Positions 22,598 through 31,084 of a stretch of 40,364 bases of DNA are shown here, in pieces. The notes below the pieces were generated by a model. The model saw nothing but the letters and a program-made list of their open reading frames with translations, ran no database searches and was not told the DNA's origin. The position numbers and the translations under genes were made by a program. The DNA is from UBA5941 sp021824385. Its GTDB lineage: Bacteria > Patescibacteriota > Microgenomatia > UBA8517. The first letter of the stretch is position 1; the number at the start of each line of letters is the position of its first letter. The DNA is taken from contig DAIEQM010000033.1 in NCBI GenBank assembly GCA_027347685.1, positions 1-40,364 on the forward strand. Direction: 5' to 3'.

Positions 22598-24604
22598 ATG
22601 AAGCTTACCGATCCGGTCACCTCACTCCCATTTGTTGGCGACGTGATGGGCAAAAACCTCAAAAAACTCGCAATTTACTCAATAAGTGATTTACTCCATC
22701 ATGTTCCGTCGCGCTACAGCGACTTTTCGAGAACTGCTTCTATCCAAGACTTAAGAATTGGCGACATGGTAACGGTTGAAGGGCAAATTATTTCCCTAAA
22801 AAATATTTACACAAAAACGGGAAAGGTGATGCAGGAAGGCGTCTTGAGTGATGGAGAAAACACCATTTATGTAATTTGGTTTAGGCAAGTGTATTTGGTC
22901 AAAACGCTGCCACCGGGAACAATGGTAGCTCTCACAGGAAAAGTTGGCTTTTGGGGAAAGAAGAAAGCTATTACCGCTCCAAGTTATGAAAAAATAGTTG
23001 AAAACAAAGAACTACTACACTCAGGGCGTATTGTTCCGGTATATCCAGAAACCGCCGGTATCACGTCTAAATGGCTCAGACGCCTTGTAAATGAGGCTAT
23101 TTCACGGCTTGAAGTAGAAGATTTTTTATCAAGTAAGTTCTTAAGCACCCATCAATTACTACCACTTGTCGATGGATTTAAGAAAGTTCACGCACCTCAG
23201 GACCTCGTTGAAACAGAAGTAGGAAGAACTCGCCTCGCATTCAATGAACTGTTAGGCCTTGAAATTGCCCAACGGCAAAGAAGAAGAGAGTGGCTTGCCA
23301 AAAGTGTAGCCATGAAGCTTTCAGTAACAAATGCCGATATTTTTGATTTTCTCGCAAAAATTCCGTTCACTCCCACAAGCTCACAATCAAGATCAATGGG
23401 GGAGCTTGCCCAAGAGCTTTCAAAAGAAATTCCCATGAATCGGCTTTTGGAAGGGGATGTGGGTTCGGGAAAAACACTTGTTGCCGCATTTGCGGCCTAC
23501 GTTGCGGCCAAAAACAATGTGGTAACGCTTATCATGGCTCCCACACAAATATTGGCCACTCAGCATGAAAAAGTTCTCAAAGAGCTTCTGGCTCCATTTG
23601 GAATACCCGTGAATTTGGTAACCGCAAGAGAAAAAACAAAAACACTCAAAGAACGAGGGGTGTATGTTGGTACACAAGCGCTTTTATTTAAGCTTATTTC
23701 CAAAGAAGTGGGCCTTGTCGTTATCGATGAGCAACATCGATTTGGGGTTGGGCAACGATCACGTCTTGCTGAACTGGGCACACAAGTACCACATATTCTT
23801 ACCATGACGGCAACTCCCATTCCGAGAACAATCGCGCTCACCTTATACGGTGACCTTTCCCTTTCCACACTTGATGAACTTCCCAAAGGGAGAATTCCAA
23901 TAAAAACATGGGTTGTTACTCCAAAGAAGAGGGACAGTGCATATGAATGGGTAAAGAAGGAAATAGAAGAACACGAAGCTCAAGTATTTGTGGTCTGTCC
24001 ACTTATTGATGAAAGTGAAAACGAAAAAATGAAAGAAGTAAAAAGCGCCACCGTTGAATACAATCGCTTGAAAAAACTGTTCCCGAAGAAAAAAATAGCC
24101 CTTCTTCACGGTAAAATGAAGTCTGCCGAAAAAGATGCAATTTTGGCCGACTTTAAAGACAAAAAATACGACATTTTGGTAAGTACTCCCGTTGTAGAAG
24201 TGGGAATTGATATCCCCAATGCAACGATCATGGTAATTGAGGCAGCCGATCGGTTTGGGCTTGCCGCACTTCACCAACTCCGTGGACGTGTGGGACGTGG
24301 ATCAAAACAATCCTATTGTTTACTGATGAGCGAGAATACTTCTGAGAAGGTACAAACAAGACTTACGGCAATGAGTAAAACGTTATCGGGTCGTGAACTT
24401 GCAGAACTTGATTTATCACTTCGCGGCCCAGGGGAAATATTTGGCACCAAACAATCGGGCCTTCCTGAGCTTAAAATTGCACGGTGGACTGATATTGATT
24501 TAATAAAAAAAGTAAAACAAAGTGCCGATGAAGTGATTAATACAAAAGAACTGTATGAGGCAGTAATGGAGTACTTCAAGGCAATTCAAAAAGCGGCAAA
24601 TTGA
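22598..24604 (+). CDS. recG: ATP-dependent DNA helicase RecG
   Basis: Branch-migration helicase that remodels stalled forks and Holliday junctions. The 668-aa protein has the N-terminal wedge/OB domain (DMVTVEGQIISLKN, about 56-69, and ALTGKVGFWG), Walker A GDVGSGKT (286-293), Walker B DEQH (377-380), TATPIPRTIA, and C-terminal motifs ALLHGKM, PVVEVGIDIPNATIMVIE and HQLRGRVGRG, ending with the RecG-specific GPGEIFGTKQSGLPE. Length is slightly compact. No missing catalytic residues are evident. Confidence 0.96.
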   Translation: MKLTDPVTSLPFVGDVMGKNLKKLAIYSISDLLHHVPSRYSDFSRTASIQDLRIGDMVTVEGQIISLKNIYTKTGKVMQEGVLSDGENTIYVIWFRQVYLVKTLPPGTMVALTGKVGFWGKKKAITAPSYEKIVENKELLHSGRIVPVYPETAGITSKWLRRLVNEAISRLEVEDFLSSKFLSTHQLLPLVDGFKKVHAPQDLVETEVGRTRLAFNELLGLEIAQRQRRREWLAKSVAMKLSVTNADIFDFLAKIPFTPTSSQSRSMGELAQELSKEIPMNRLLEGDVGSGKTLVAAFAAYVAAKNNVVTLIMAPTQILATQHEKVLKELLAPFGIPVNLVTAREKTKTLKERGVYVGTQALLFKLISKEVGLVVIDEQHRFGVGQRSRLAELGTQVPHILTMTATPIPRTIALTLYGDLSLSTLDELPKGRIPIKTWVVTPKKRDSAYEWVKKEIEEHEAQVFVVCPLIDESENEKMKEVKSATVEYNRLKKLFPKKKIALLHGKMKSAEKDAILADFKDKKYDILVSTPVVEVGIDIPNATIMVIEAADRFGLAALHQLRGRVGRGSKQSYCLLMSENTSEKVQTRLTAMSKTLSGRELAELDLSLRGPGEIFGTKQSGLPELKIARWTDIDLIKKVKQSADEVINTKELYEAVMEYFKAIQKAAN

Positions 24605-24629
24605 CCAGACGACTATAAGTCAGTATACT
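24601..24629 (+). promoter_or_regulatory. Promoter of the 98-aa gene
   Basis: TTGACC (24601-24606, overlapping the recG stop), 17-nt spacer, TATACT (24624-24629). Confidence 0.7.
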
Positions 24630-24660
24630 CCTGACAGTTGTTTACGAGGGGAGAATAAGT

Positions 24661-24957
24661 ATGAGTGAAGTTACCTCTTTCTTTTTGATGAGAGGACAGG
24701 ATGGGCATGCACTATCAATGGCAACCCTTGCACCAGAGATATCACATGCTTTCAAGGGAATGCAAATTGATTCGACAGGTAAAATGAATTTCTATTTTCA
24801 CTTTAACCCAGCGTCGTCAGTTGCGCTCCTTTCTCAAGTTGACGCACAAATCAAAGCTTTTTTCATTGAAGCAAAATTTGATGCAAAGCGTACCTGTTTT
24901 GAAATCATTAACGGGGGAACCGGGCCGTTTCAGGTTGCCTACACCATAAATTTCTAG
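24661..24957 (+). CDS. Hypothetical protein, 98 aa
   Basis: Unrecognised soluble protein. GGGGAG stands 8 nt before the ATG. The sequence shows alternating strand/helix segments: MNFYFHFNPASSVALLSQVDAQIKAFFIEA, then CFEIINGGTGPFQVAYTINF, reminiscent of a small alpha/beta fold. It is a one-gene cassette with its own promoter and a terminator at 24979-25006. Function unknown. Confidence 0.7.
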   Translation: MSEVTSFFLMRGQDGHALSMATLAPEISHAFKGMQIDSTGKMNFYFHFNPASSVALLSQVDAQIKAFFIEAKFDAKRTCFEIINGGTGPFQVAYTINF

Positions 24958-24978
24958 CAGGTCAATACTATATGTGGC

Positions 24979-25010
24979 AACTCCTCACCCTCAAAAGTGG
25001 GGAGTTATTT
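24979..25010 (+). terminator. Rho-independent terminator
   Basis: AACTCCTCAC (24979-24988) pairs with GTGGGGAGTT (24997-25006) with one G-U; followed by ATTTAT. Confidence 0.7.
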
Positions 25011-25074
25011 ATGAAAAATAAAAAAACAGCTCAGTCTTTCATTTTGAGTTAAGTTAGGATATAATTAAGTTCGT

Positions 25075-25230
25075 ATGGCACCAACACCGAAGAAAAAACA
25101 CAGTCACAGTAGAACAAGGCAGCGCAGAGGCAAGCTCGCAGTAGCTCTTCCTTTGCTCACCACATGTAAGAATTGTGGTAAAAAGAAATTCCCACACAAA
25201 GCGTGCCCTCATTGTGGCAGCAAAAACTAA
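25075..25230 (+). CDS. rpmF: 50S ribosomal protein L32
   Basis: A 51-aa basic protein: MAPTPKKKHSHSRTRQRRGK, then a zinc-ribbon with C31, C34, C44 and C47 (CKNCGKK and CPHCG), the C+ form of L32. TATAAT at 25060-25065 lies 9 nt before the ATG, predicting a leaderless mRNA. It heads the rpmF-nusB-rnc cluster; nusB starts 11 nt after its stop. Confidence 0.95.
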   Translation: MAPTPKKKHSHSRTRQRRGKLAVALPLLTTCKNCGKKKFPHKACPHCGSKN

Positions 25231-25241
25231 GTTTTTTTTAA

Positions 25242-25622
25242 ATGAAATCAGTTAGAGATCCCCGACATCTGAGACGTCAACGTGTAATACAAGATCTTTT
25301 TGCCAACACGTTTCTTCCTCAAGACAGCCAAGAACAAATATCTCACGACGTTATAAAAATTTTCCCAGAACTTGATGCTCGTATTACAAAAAGTGCTCCT
25401 GCGTGGCCGATTGATAAAATAAACCGAATTGATCTTGCGATACTCCGCTACGCAACGTATGAGATTACACACTCAGACACCCCATCAAAGGTAGTTGTCG
25501 ATGAGGCAATAGAGCTTGCAAAAGAATTTGGGGGAGACAACTCTCCATCGTTTATAAATGGCGTTTTGGGAAGCATTATCAAACAAACGGAAACTGAAAA
25601 ACAACATGAAAACAGTAACTGA
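25242..25622 (+). CDS. nusB: Transcription antitermination factor NusB
   Basis: All-helical RNA-binding protein that with NusE/S10 binds boxA to promote rRNA transcription. The 126-aa product has the N-terminal arginine-rich start (DPRHLRRQRVIQDLFA), the central WPIDKINRIDLAILRYATYE helix and the C-terminal PSKVVVDEAIELAKEFGGDNSPSFINGVLG signature in two parts. It overlaps rnc by 17 nt, so the two are coupled. Confidence 0.94.
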   Translation: MKSVRDPRHLRRQRVIQDLFANTFLPQDSQEQISHDVIKIFPELDARITKSAPAWPIDKINRIDLAILRYATYEITHSDTPSKVVVDEAIELAKEFGGDNSPSFINGVLGSIIKQTETEKQHENSN

Positions 25623-26283
25623 CGTTAAATCTACATTTAAAAATAGTGAGCTTTTTGACCAAGCGCTCACTCATCGTTCATGGGTGAATGAAAACCCCGC
25701 ACAAAGAGGCACCAATGAACGTCTTGAATTTTTGGGAGACGCGATTTTGGAATTTGTGGTGAGCAGTTTCATTTACACCGCGTTCCCTTCAGAAGAAGAA
25801 GGGTTTTTAACAGCTCTTCGAGCAAACATTGTAAACACAAAAAGTCTTGCTGCACTTGCCACTAGGCTTTCGGTTGGGGAATACTTATTCCTTTCGAAAG
25901 GGGAAGAACAAGGGGGAGGACGAAACAACCCCTCGCTGTTAGCAGATACCATTGAGGCTATTATTGGCGCACTCTACATTGATCAAGGTTTTGATGCTTC
26001 AAAAGAATTTATCCAAGTCAATTTACTCGAACGAATCGACGAATTTCTAGAAAAACCTCTTAAAGATCCAAAAAGCCGGCTTCAAGAGCTGGTTCAATCA
26101 AAAGGAATGGAAGCTCCACGATATAAATTGGTTCGGGAAGAAGGGCCAGATCACTCAAAAGAATTTGTTATTGAGGTTTTTGTAGGCGAAAAGTCGCTTG
26201 GGGAAGGGCTCGGGCGAAGCAAAAGTGCCGCTGAGCAATCGGCTGCTGAGCATGCGCTTGAGACTTTCGCTGAAATAGAGTAA
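25606..26283 (+). CDS. rnc: Ribonuclease III
   Basis: Double-strand-specific endonuclease for rRNA and mRNA processing. From ATG 25606, inside the nusB 3' end, the 225-aa protein has the catalytic signature NERLEFLGDAILEFVV (37-52), the second metal-site block LLADTIEAIIGALYIDQG, and a C-terminal dsRNA-binding domain (KSRLQELVQSKGMEAPRY and GEGLGRSKSAAEQSAAEHAL). Length and all catalytic residues are normal. Its TAA forms part of the -10 box TAAAAT of rpsP. Confidence 0.96.
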   Translation: MKTVTDVKSTFKNSELFDQALTHRSWVNENPAQRGTNERLEFLGDAILEFVVSSFIYTAFPSEEEGFLTALRANIVNTKSLAALATRLSVGEYLFLSKGEEQGGGRNNPSLLADTIEAIIGALYIDQGFDASKEFIQVNLLERIDEFLEKPLKDPKSRLQELVQSKGMEAPRYKLVREEGPDHSKEFVIEVFVGEKSLGEGLGRSKSAAEQSAAEHALETFAEIE

Positions 26284-26295
26284 AATACTTTCGCC

Positions 26296-26511
26296 ATGGT
26301 AAAAATCAGACTTACAAAGCTTGGAAAGAGAAATGATCATTTTTATAGAGTCATCGCAATCGATGAATCAAAGAAAAATGGTGGAGAGGCACTTGAAGTG
26401 CTTGGTTTTTGGCATCCAAAAACTTCCGACAAGAAAATTGATAAAGCAGGAATTGAACGCTGGGTTGCCAAAGGTGCACAGGTTTCACCTGCAGTTACCA
26501 AACTTATATGA
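26296..26511 (+). CDS. rpsP: 30S ribosomal protein S16
   Basis: A 71-aa protein starting MVKIRLTKLGKRNDHFYRVI, the S16 hallmark, followed by LGFWHPKT and the C-terminal ERWVAKGAQVSPAVTKL. The -10 TAAAAT (26281-26286) overlaps the rnc stop and lies 9 nt before the ATG. The TGA overlaps the ATG of the KH-domain gene (ATGA), the usual S16-KH pairing. Confidence 0.95.
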   Translation: MVKIRLTKLGKRNDHFYRVIAIDESKKNGGEALEVLGFWHPKTSDKKIDKAGIERWVAKGAQVSPAVTKLI

Positions 26512-26735
26512 AGAAACTTCTCACTTTTCTTATTCATGAAATTACGGGTATTGATGACTTTACCGTAACAGAAGAACAAGTTGACGACAAAATCAACTTA
26601 ACGGTTGTAGCTCCACAAGAAACAGTTGGTCTTATTATTGGCAAAGAAGGCAAGACTATCAAAAACATTCGAAAGATTTTGGCAATAAAAGCAACACAAG
26701 AAAATACTGTTGTGAGTGTCAACGTAAACCCTTAA
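26508..26735 (+). CDS. KH-domain RNA-binding protein (KhpA-like)
   Basis: A 75-aa single KH domain protein. The GxxG loop appears in GLIIGKEGKTIKNIRKIL (about 42-59), the site that grips single-stranded RNA. Homologues next to rpsP are known as KhpA/YlqC and act with KhpB as RNA chaperones in other bacteria. It overlaps rpsP by 4 nt (ATGA), indicating coupled translation. Confidence 0.92.
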   Translation: MKKLLTFLIHEITGIDDFTVTEEQVDDKINLTVVAPQETVGLIIGKEGKTIKNIRKILAIKATQENTVVSVNVNP

Positions 26736-26739
26736 CGAA

Positions 26740-26780
26740 TCTTCATTAATTCTCATTTTGAGAACTTCGTAATTTTTATT
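26740..26780. terminator. Bidirectional hairpin between rpsP-KH and pilO
   Basis: TTCTCA-TTT-TGAGAA at about 26750-26764, flanked by outer CGAA/TTCG, lies between convergent operons with T-rich sequence on the plus side. Confidence 0.45.
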
Positions 26781-26784
26781 TCTA

Positions 26785-27477
26785 TCAGTTAACCGGTGAG
26801 AACGGTGATGTGTTTACAATAATCGCAGATGAACTGCTGTCTGGTGTATCGGAATTGATGACAGGGCTCGTGTAAGATGCCAGCTGTGTTAAGAGTGTTG
26901 TTTCTTCAGGAGTCAGCGCAGAAATTGATTCAGTGATTGCAGGCAGCTGTGTTGGGAACGGAGCCCAATACGAGTTCAGGGTCACCTGAGCAACCGTCGT
27001 TACCGGATTTGTAACGAAATTTACTCCACCTAATTCAATAAGCGGTGCTTGCGTGGTAAGACTTGTTAAGAAGTCGAGAACAGAATTGCTTTGACCTTCT
27101 ACGATAATACCCACTTGAGTTGAGCCCGCTAGTGGATCGGTTTCACTCGTTATCGAACTAGTCGTAAGCGTTTTAATGGTTACTTTATTTGCAACTGCAG
27201 TAGTTCTCACCTGAGAGGTAACCAGTAAGACAGAATTTTCTGCGGGCAAAACGGTCGCAATTTGCTTTGATGCTGCAATAACGGTAGGCGAGAGTGAGGA
27301 GAGTGTGTTATTACGTTGTTCCAAGACGGCAATACGACTATTCAAATCATGTTCTGTTTGAGTAAGCGATTGAACTTTACCGTAAAAAAATTGAGCTTCA
27401 AAAATAATTGCAACAAACAAACCCATGAGTATAAGGCCGTACCAAATCATAGATTTATATTGATTGAGAGATCCCAT
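26785..27477 (-). CDS. pilO: Type IV pilus inner-membrane protein PilO-like
   Basis: A 230-aa bitopic protein: TM helix at about 12-32 (WYGLILMGLFVAIIFEAQFF), coiled coil (35-60, TQTEHDLNSRIAVLEQRNN), then a ferredoxin-like domain with AENSVLLVTSQVRTTAVANKVTIK and VEGQSNSVLDFLTSLTTQAPLIELGGV, the pattern of PilO. The C-terminus has a Ser-rich low-complexity tail. It overlaps the pilN stop by 1-3 nt and is last in the pilM-N-O unit that bridges the pilus motor to the outer structures. This is the alignment complex; there is no outer-membrane PilP/PilQ nearby, which suits a monoderm-like envelope. Confidence 0.85.
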   Translation of the reverse strand: MGSLNQYKSMIWYGLILMGLFVAIIFEAQFFYGKVQSLTQTEHDLNSRIAVLEQRNNTLSSLSPTVIAASKQIATVLPAENSVLLVTSQVRTTAVANKVTIKTLTTSSITSETDPLAGSTQVGIIVEGQSNSVLDFLTSLTTQAPLIELGGVNFVTNPVTTVAQVTLNSYWAPFPTQLPAITESISALTPEETTLLTQLASYTSPVINSDTPDSSSSAIIVNTSPFSPVN

Positions 27478-27998
27478 TATTTTAGTTTAAATTTCACTTG
27501 ATACCCGAGTGATTGGTTATAAGAAATTGTGTCTATTACCCCTAAAGCAAATTCTTTTGTCTTCATCTTTTGCAATACATCCCCGAGTGCTGCAGAATCG
27601 GGCGCCGTTATCGAAAAATCAGATTGAGAATCGGCCACATCAAGTTGTTTGAGTTCTATTCCTGGTGCAAATGTTTGAAAAACATTTTTTTGAGCTAGAA
27701 AGTCCGCAGTAGCGCTATTTTTAGCCTGCAGCTCTTTTATTTTTGAAAGACGATCACGAACAAAGATAAGTGTCTGTTCTGTGGTTTCCTGAGCTAAAAT
27801 TTGTTCCTTAAGATTTTTTTCCTGAGCTTCAAGTTTAGTGACTGAAGAGTTTCTGTAAAAAATAAATATGGTGCCAATAATAGCTACAACCAAACAAACA
27901 AATCCAAGCAGTGCTGTAAAGATTTTAAGTTTTCCACTAACAGCACTAACTTGTTTATTTTGAATCTGGTCTTGTGGCAGAAAATTAATTTCAGACAT
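27477..27998 (-). CDS. pilN: Type IV pilus assembly protein PilN-like
   Basis: 173 aa with a short cytoplasmic head that contains the conserved INFLPQ (the segment that binds PilM), a TM helix (FTALLGFVCLVVAIIGTIFIF, about 27-47), a coiled coil (SVTKLEAQEKNLKEQILAQE) and a small periplasmic-type alpha/beta domain with TFAPGIELKQLDV. Such architecture defines PilN. The stop overlaps the start of pilO; it lies 20 nt after pilM. Confidence 0.87.
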   Translation of the reverse strand: MSEINFLPQDQIQNKQVSAVSGKLKIFTALLGFVCLVVAIIGTIFIFYRNSSVTKLEAQEKNLKEQILAQETTEQTLIFVRDRLSKIKELQAKNSATADFLAQKNVFQTFAPGIELKQLDVADSQSDFSITAPDSAALGDVLQKMKTKEFALGVIDTISYNQSLGYQVKFKLK

Positions 27999-28018
27999 AA
28001 TGTGTAATTAAAAAATTA

Positions 28019-29041
28019 CTAATCTTCTCTCAAAGCAAGCCCTACAGCCACTGCGTAAATAGGAGCAAAACTTGCAAGGCTTCGTGCACTTTCAGCGTCT
28101 ACAGTCAGGTCGGGTCGAGAGAATGGATTTCCAACTTGCACTTCCATATTAAGCAGTCTGGTAAGCTCAGCAGCGAGACCAGGAAGCCCGGAAGTTCCAC
28201 CAGATAAAATAAGAGATCGAGGAATATCGTTATGAGTTTCCATTTGGAAATAGCTCATCGACTTTTTGATTTCATCTACAATAACGGTAAGTACAGGGCG
28301 AATCGATCGTCCAACTTTTCCTTCGAGTTGGGTATCATTGAGTCCATAAGTGGCCTTGTATTCTTCTGACTGAATAGGAGTTACTCCAAGACCAAGACTT
28401 ACTGCACGAGAAAAAGCTTCCCCCGCAGTTGGTACCGATCGTGAGAAAAAGAGCTGTTCGTTTTTAACAATAGCAATATTTGTTGTTCGTGCGCCAAAAT
28501 CAGCAAGAATTACTGTTTTGTCAGGAGAACCCCATGTTCGTGAAAGTGCCAAGAGTTCCGTTTCTATAGCGACTACTTCAAGTCCAGCACTATTCACCAC
28601 ATTCATATATTTCTCAATCAAAAGTTTTGGAACGGCTATAACTTGAACCAACACTTGAGGTGGGTTCCCAACTTCTTGACGCTCCAAAATTTTATGACGG
28701 ACTATTGCGTCTTTAACCGGGATTGGAATATATTCTTCAGCTTCCCATTTAACTGCCGACTCAATTTCTTCATTGGTAAGAAGCGGAAACTTTACGGTTC
28801 GCATAAATATGAGCGATTCTGGAATTGATATCGTAACTTTCTTTGAAGAAATACGTGCGTCAGTAAAGAGCTTTTTAATAATTTGTGCAAAAGCATCCAC
28901 TGCCTTTTGATCTGCAAGTTTTTCAATTTGCGTTGATTGAAAATTAACAGCCCCAGCTGCTTTCAGCGAAAAACCAGATCCAACTTTTTCAAGTTCAACT
29001 ACTTTTAATGTTTTTGATCCAATGTCGAGTCCAACACTCAT
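28019..29041 (-). CDS. pilM: Type IV pilus assembly ATPase-fold protein PilM
   Basis: Actin/FtsA-fold protein that binds ATP and the PilN tail at the cytoplasmic membrane. The 340-aa protein starts SVGLDIGSKTLKVVELEK (phosphate-1 loop), continues with VKWEAEEYIPIPVKDAIV, then ILADFGARTTNIAIVKN (phosphate 2) and LILSGGTSGLPGLAAELT (adenosine motif), all in PilM order. The ATG at 29041 is chosen over 29065 because it is the conserved N-terminus. A TATTAT box lies in the leader; the upstream region carries the 26-bp repeats. Confidence 0.93.
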   Translation of the reverse strand: MSVGLDIGSKTLKVVELEKVGSGFSLKAAGAVNFQSTQIEKLADQKAVDAFAQIIKKLFTDARISSKKVTISIPESLIFMRTVKFPLLTNEEIESAVKWEAEEYIPIPVKDAIVRHKILERQEVGNPPQVLVQVIAVPKLLIEKYMNVVNSAGLEVVAIETELLALSRTWGSPDKTVILADFGARTTNIAIVKNEQLFFSRSVPTAGEAFSRAVSLGLGVTPIQSEEYKATYGLNDTQLEGKVGRSIRPVLTVIVDEIKKSMSYFQMETHNDIPRSLILSGGTSGLPGLAAELTRLLNMEVQVGNPFSRPDLTVDAESARSLASFAPIYAVAVGLALRED

Positions 29042-29074
29042 AGGCAGGTAATTAATAATAAACAAAACCGAGTC

Positions 29075-29178
29075 GCTTTACTATCCCGAATAGCAAACGT
29101 GCTTTACTATCCCAAATAGCAAACTTGCTTTACTATCCCGAATAGCAGATTTACTTTACTTTCGTAGAAAGCAAGTTT
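29075..29178 (-). repeat. 26-bp tandem repeat between minor pilin gene and pilM
   Basis: Copies begin at 29075, 29101 and 29127 (GCTTTACTATCCC, then A/G-AATAGCA); a degenerate fourth runs 29153-29178, and the 3' end of the minor pilin gene (CTTGACTATCCC, from 29180) resembles the same unit. Each unit contains CTAT...ATAG arms that can form a small hairpin. The period is exactly 26 nt, there are no spacers, so this is not CRISPR. It probably spread from the gene's last codons. Confidence 0.8.
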
Positions 29179-30106
29179 ACTTGACTATCCCAGGTGGAGA
29201 ATAGAGCGACGATTGAAACATACTTGGGATTTCAGGATACAGTGAATACACTTGTACTTTGCGTGTAGAAGTTCCAGACGTTCCCAGAGAGTCTACTTGA
29301 CGACCCTGATCTGGTAAATCTGAGGGGAGGTTCGTGACACCAAAAAGAGTGGGGGTTGTATTGTACAAAAGGAGAGCAGTAAGAGACTTTAAGCGTTTTC
29401 CATTTATTGATCCATTTGGAATTGCGAGATCGGTAAGCAGGTTTACGGTAACTTTGTTAGCAAGTGGAGTACCGTCGATGGTACAGGAGCCAGAACCTGT
29501 ATTGGTACTTATTCCGTTCGTGATAAAGCGATTTTGAGATGCGCGAGAACCGTTCGAATCGTAGGCAATGTATGCATATTTTCGAACACCTCCACCAGCC
29601 GGGTCTTCATACAAAAGTGCAAGGGCAATTGCTGGCTGTGTTCCACTGCCGGTTTTTCCCCAACAGACATCAATTGTTTGTCCTTGAAAACATTTATTAC
29701 CTCCGGTGCATGTAAGGCTGTTGTCGGTATCATGTGATGAAAGCCACACCGTAGCGCTGTCTCCAGCTGAAAGTTCTACCGGATATAAATATGAGCGAGG
29801 GTTTTGAGGAAATGCAGTCAAACTTGCAGTGTATGTAGAGCCAGACGAACCAACAGGCACCGGAGTAGGTGAGGGAACAAGGGGAAGGGATTCAATTGAA
29901 TTATTGAGGGTATTTTCAACGCCTGCTTCAGCAGCAGAAAAAGCTCGGAGAGATTCTTCACCTTTTGTACTCGTTGACACATCGGTAATTGAACGGGAGA
30001 CAACGGAAAGAGCAATAGTGAGGACTACTCCCACAGAGAGAAGAACCATAAGCAAAGCCTGACCATTCTGGCTGAATAGTGCTTGTCCTGATGCGTTTTT
30101 CTTCAT
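29177..30106 (-). CDS. PilX-like minor pilin/assembly protein
   Basis: 309 aa. The N-terminus MKKNASGQALFSQNGQALLMV leads into one hydrophobic helix (LLSVGVVLTIALSVVSRSI) and then LRAFSAAEAGVENTL, the AAEAGxE motif typical of PilX/GspK-type minor pilins. The rest is a Ser/Thr-rich exported domain with several cysteines (TCTGGNKCFQGQ, DVCWGKTG). TATACT lies 9 nt before ATG 30106. Likely an accessory tip pilin; exact class uncertain. Confidence 0.75.
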   Translation of the reverse strand: MKKNASGQALFSQNGQALLMVLLSVGVVLTIALSVVSRSITDVSTSTKGEESLRAFSAAEAGVENTLNNSIESLPLVPSPTPVPVGSSGSTYTASLTAFPQNPRSYLYPVELSAGDSATVWLSSHDTDNSLTCTGGNKCFQGQTIDVCWGKTGSGTQPAIALALLYEDPAGGGVRKYAYIAYDSNGSRASQNRFITNGISTNTGSGSCTIDGTPLANKVTVNLLTDLAIPNGSINGKRLKSLTALLLYNTTPTLFGVTNLPSDLPDQGRQVDSLGTSGTSTRKVQVYSLYPEIPSMFQSSLYSPPGIVK

Positions 30107-30113
30107 ATATTTT

Positions 30114-30635
30114 TCAGTATACACGTAATATTACTCTTCTCGAAATAGTCGCAAAACTGGTGTCGGTCGCGGCGGCATTTGCTGCGGTTCCTGCAAAGAC
30201 AAAATCAATAATCGGTGGATTGTATACGCCATTTGATGTGCAAGTGAAAGTGCAGGTAGTGAGATTTATATCAGAACTTGTTATGCGCGCACCAGATGTG
30301 CCATCACTTAAGTACTGATTGGCCCCACCACTACAGGTGTAGCTTCCAGTCGTTCCTGTTTGGGTTGTGTAGCTGATACTTGCATGGCTCGCGCCATCAC
30401 ATGCACTCGTAATCAATTTGGCGTTTCGTACGTTTCGTTCAACCAGTGAAGCAGCAAAGTCTAAATTGTCACGAACTCTACTTGAGGCATCAACTTTTCT
30501 CGTACCTCTAAATGACTGTAGTGTACTTTGCGTTACAATAAAAGCTAAAAGCGCGAACAAAAACATAACCACAAGCATCTCAATGATGGAAAAACCGTGT
30601 AAATTCTTACCCTTAGTGGTATGTGTATTTTTCAT
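30114..30635 (-). CDS. Pseudopilin, PilW/GspJ-like
   Basis: 173 aa with a class III leader: HGFSIIEMLVVMFLFALLAF, Gly before the cut and Glu at +5. The mature part has four or more cysteines (ITSACDGAS, SYTCSGG, TTCTFTC) and ends IISRRVILRVY-like. Position between PilV- and PilX-like genes suggests the tip complex. The start overlaps the previous stop (TAATG). Confidence 0.8.
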   Translation of the reverse strand: MKNTHTTKGKNLHGFSIIEMLVVMFLFALLAFIVTQSTLQSFRGTRKVDASSRVRDNLDFAASLVERNVRNAKLITSACDGASHASISYTTQTGTTGSYTCSGGANQYLSDGTSGARITSSDINLTTCTFTCTSNGVYNPPIIDFVFAGTAANAAATDTSFATISRRVILRVY

Positions 30636-31084
30636 TATTTGTTTCCTTTCCAGTTGGTAAAGGTGGTTGTTGCAACAGATTGATGCACGCCATTTCCATC
30701 ACCCCAGCTTACTGTTACCGTCGCGTTTACGGTAGACGGATCAGTTCTCACAAAAGTAACATTTCTTAAAAAAGATGTACCTGCTATCACATCGCCTGAT
30801 CCGCATGCACCACTGTGTGAGCCATTGGCAGTCCAACTTAAACTCACAATACAGGCAGGGCTCCCGGTATGCGAATAAAACGTTGCCCAGTCTTTGTCTC
30901 TCTCTCCACGGAGCCATTCAATTCCTTCTTGGGTATAGCTTGTTGCAAGTGCTTTATTTCGAGAAAAAGAAGTATTGGCAATACTTTTGGTGACTAATGT
31001 AACGAGTGCAACGAGCACAAAACTGACAATAAGAAGTGCAGCAATAAGTTCAATAAACGATTGGCCGGAATTATTTTTATTCAT
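30635..31084 (-). CDS. Pseudopilin, PilV/GspI-like
   Basis: 149 aa. The leader MNKNNSGQSFIELIAALLIV has the cut after Gly and Glu at +5, but Gln instead of Phe at +1. A long hydrophobic helix follows, then YTQEGIEWLRGERDKDWATF, which is common in PilV-like minor pilins. It has one Cys pair (SPACIVSL, SGACGSG). It overlaps neighbouring genes at both ends, so it is in the pseudopilin operon. Confidence 0.8.
   Translation of the reverse strand: MNKNNSGQSFIELIAALLIVSFVLVALVTLVTKSIANTSFSRNKALATSYTQEGIEWLRGERDKDWATFYSHTGSPACIVSLSWTANGSHSGACGSGDVIAGTSFLRNVTFVRTDPSTVNATVTVSWGDGNGVHQSVATTTFTNWKGNK

Noticed and set aside
29075..29178. Possible CRISPR array
   Set aside because: The 26-bp units abut directly without spacers and no cas genes are present.
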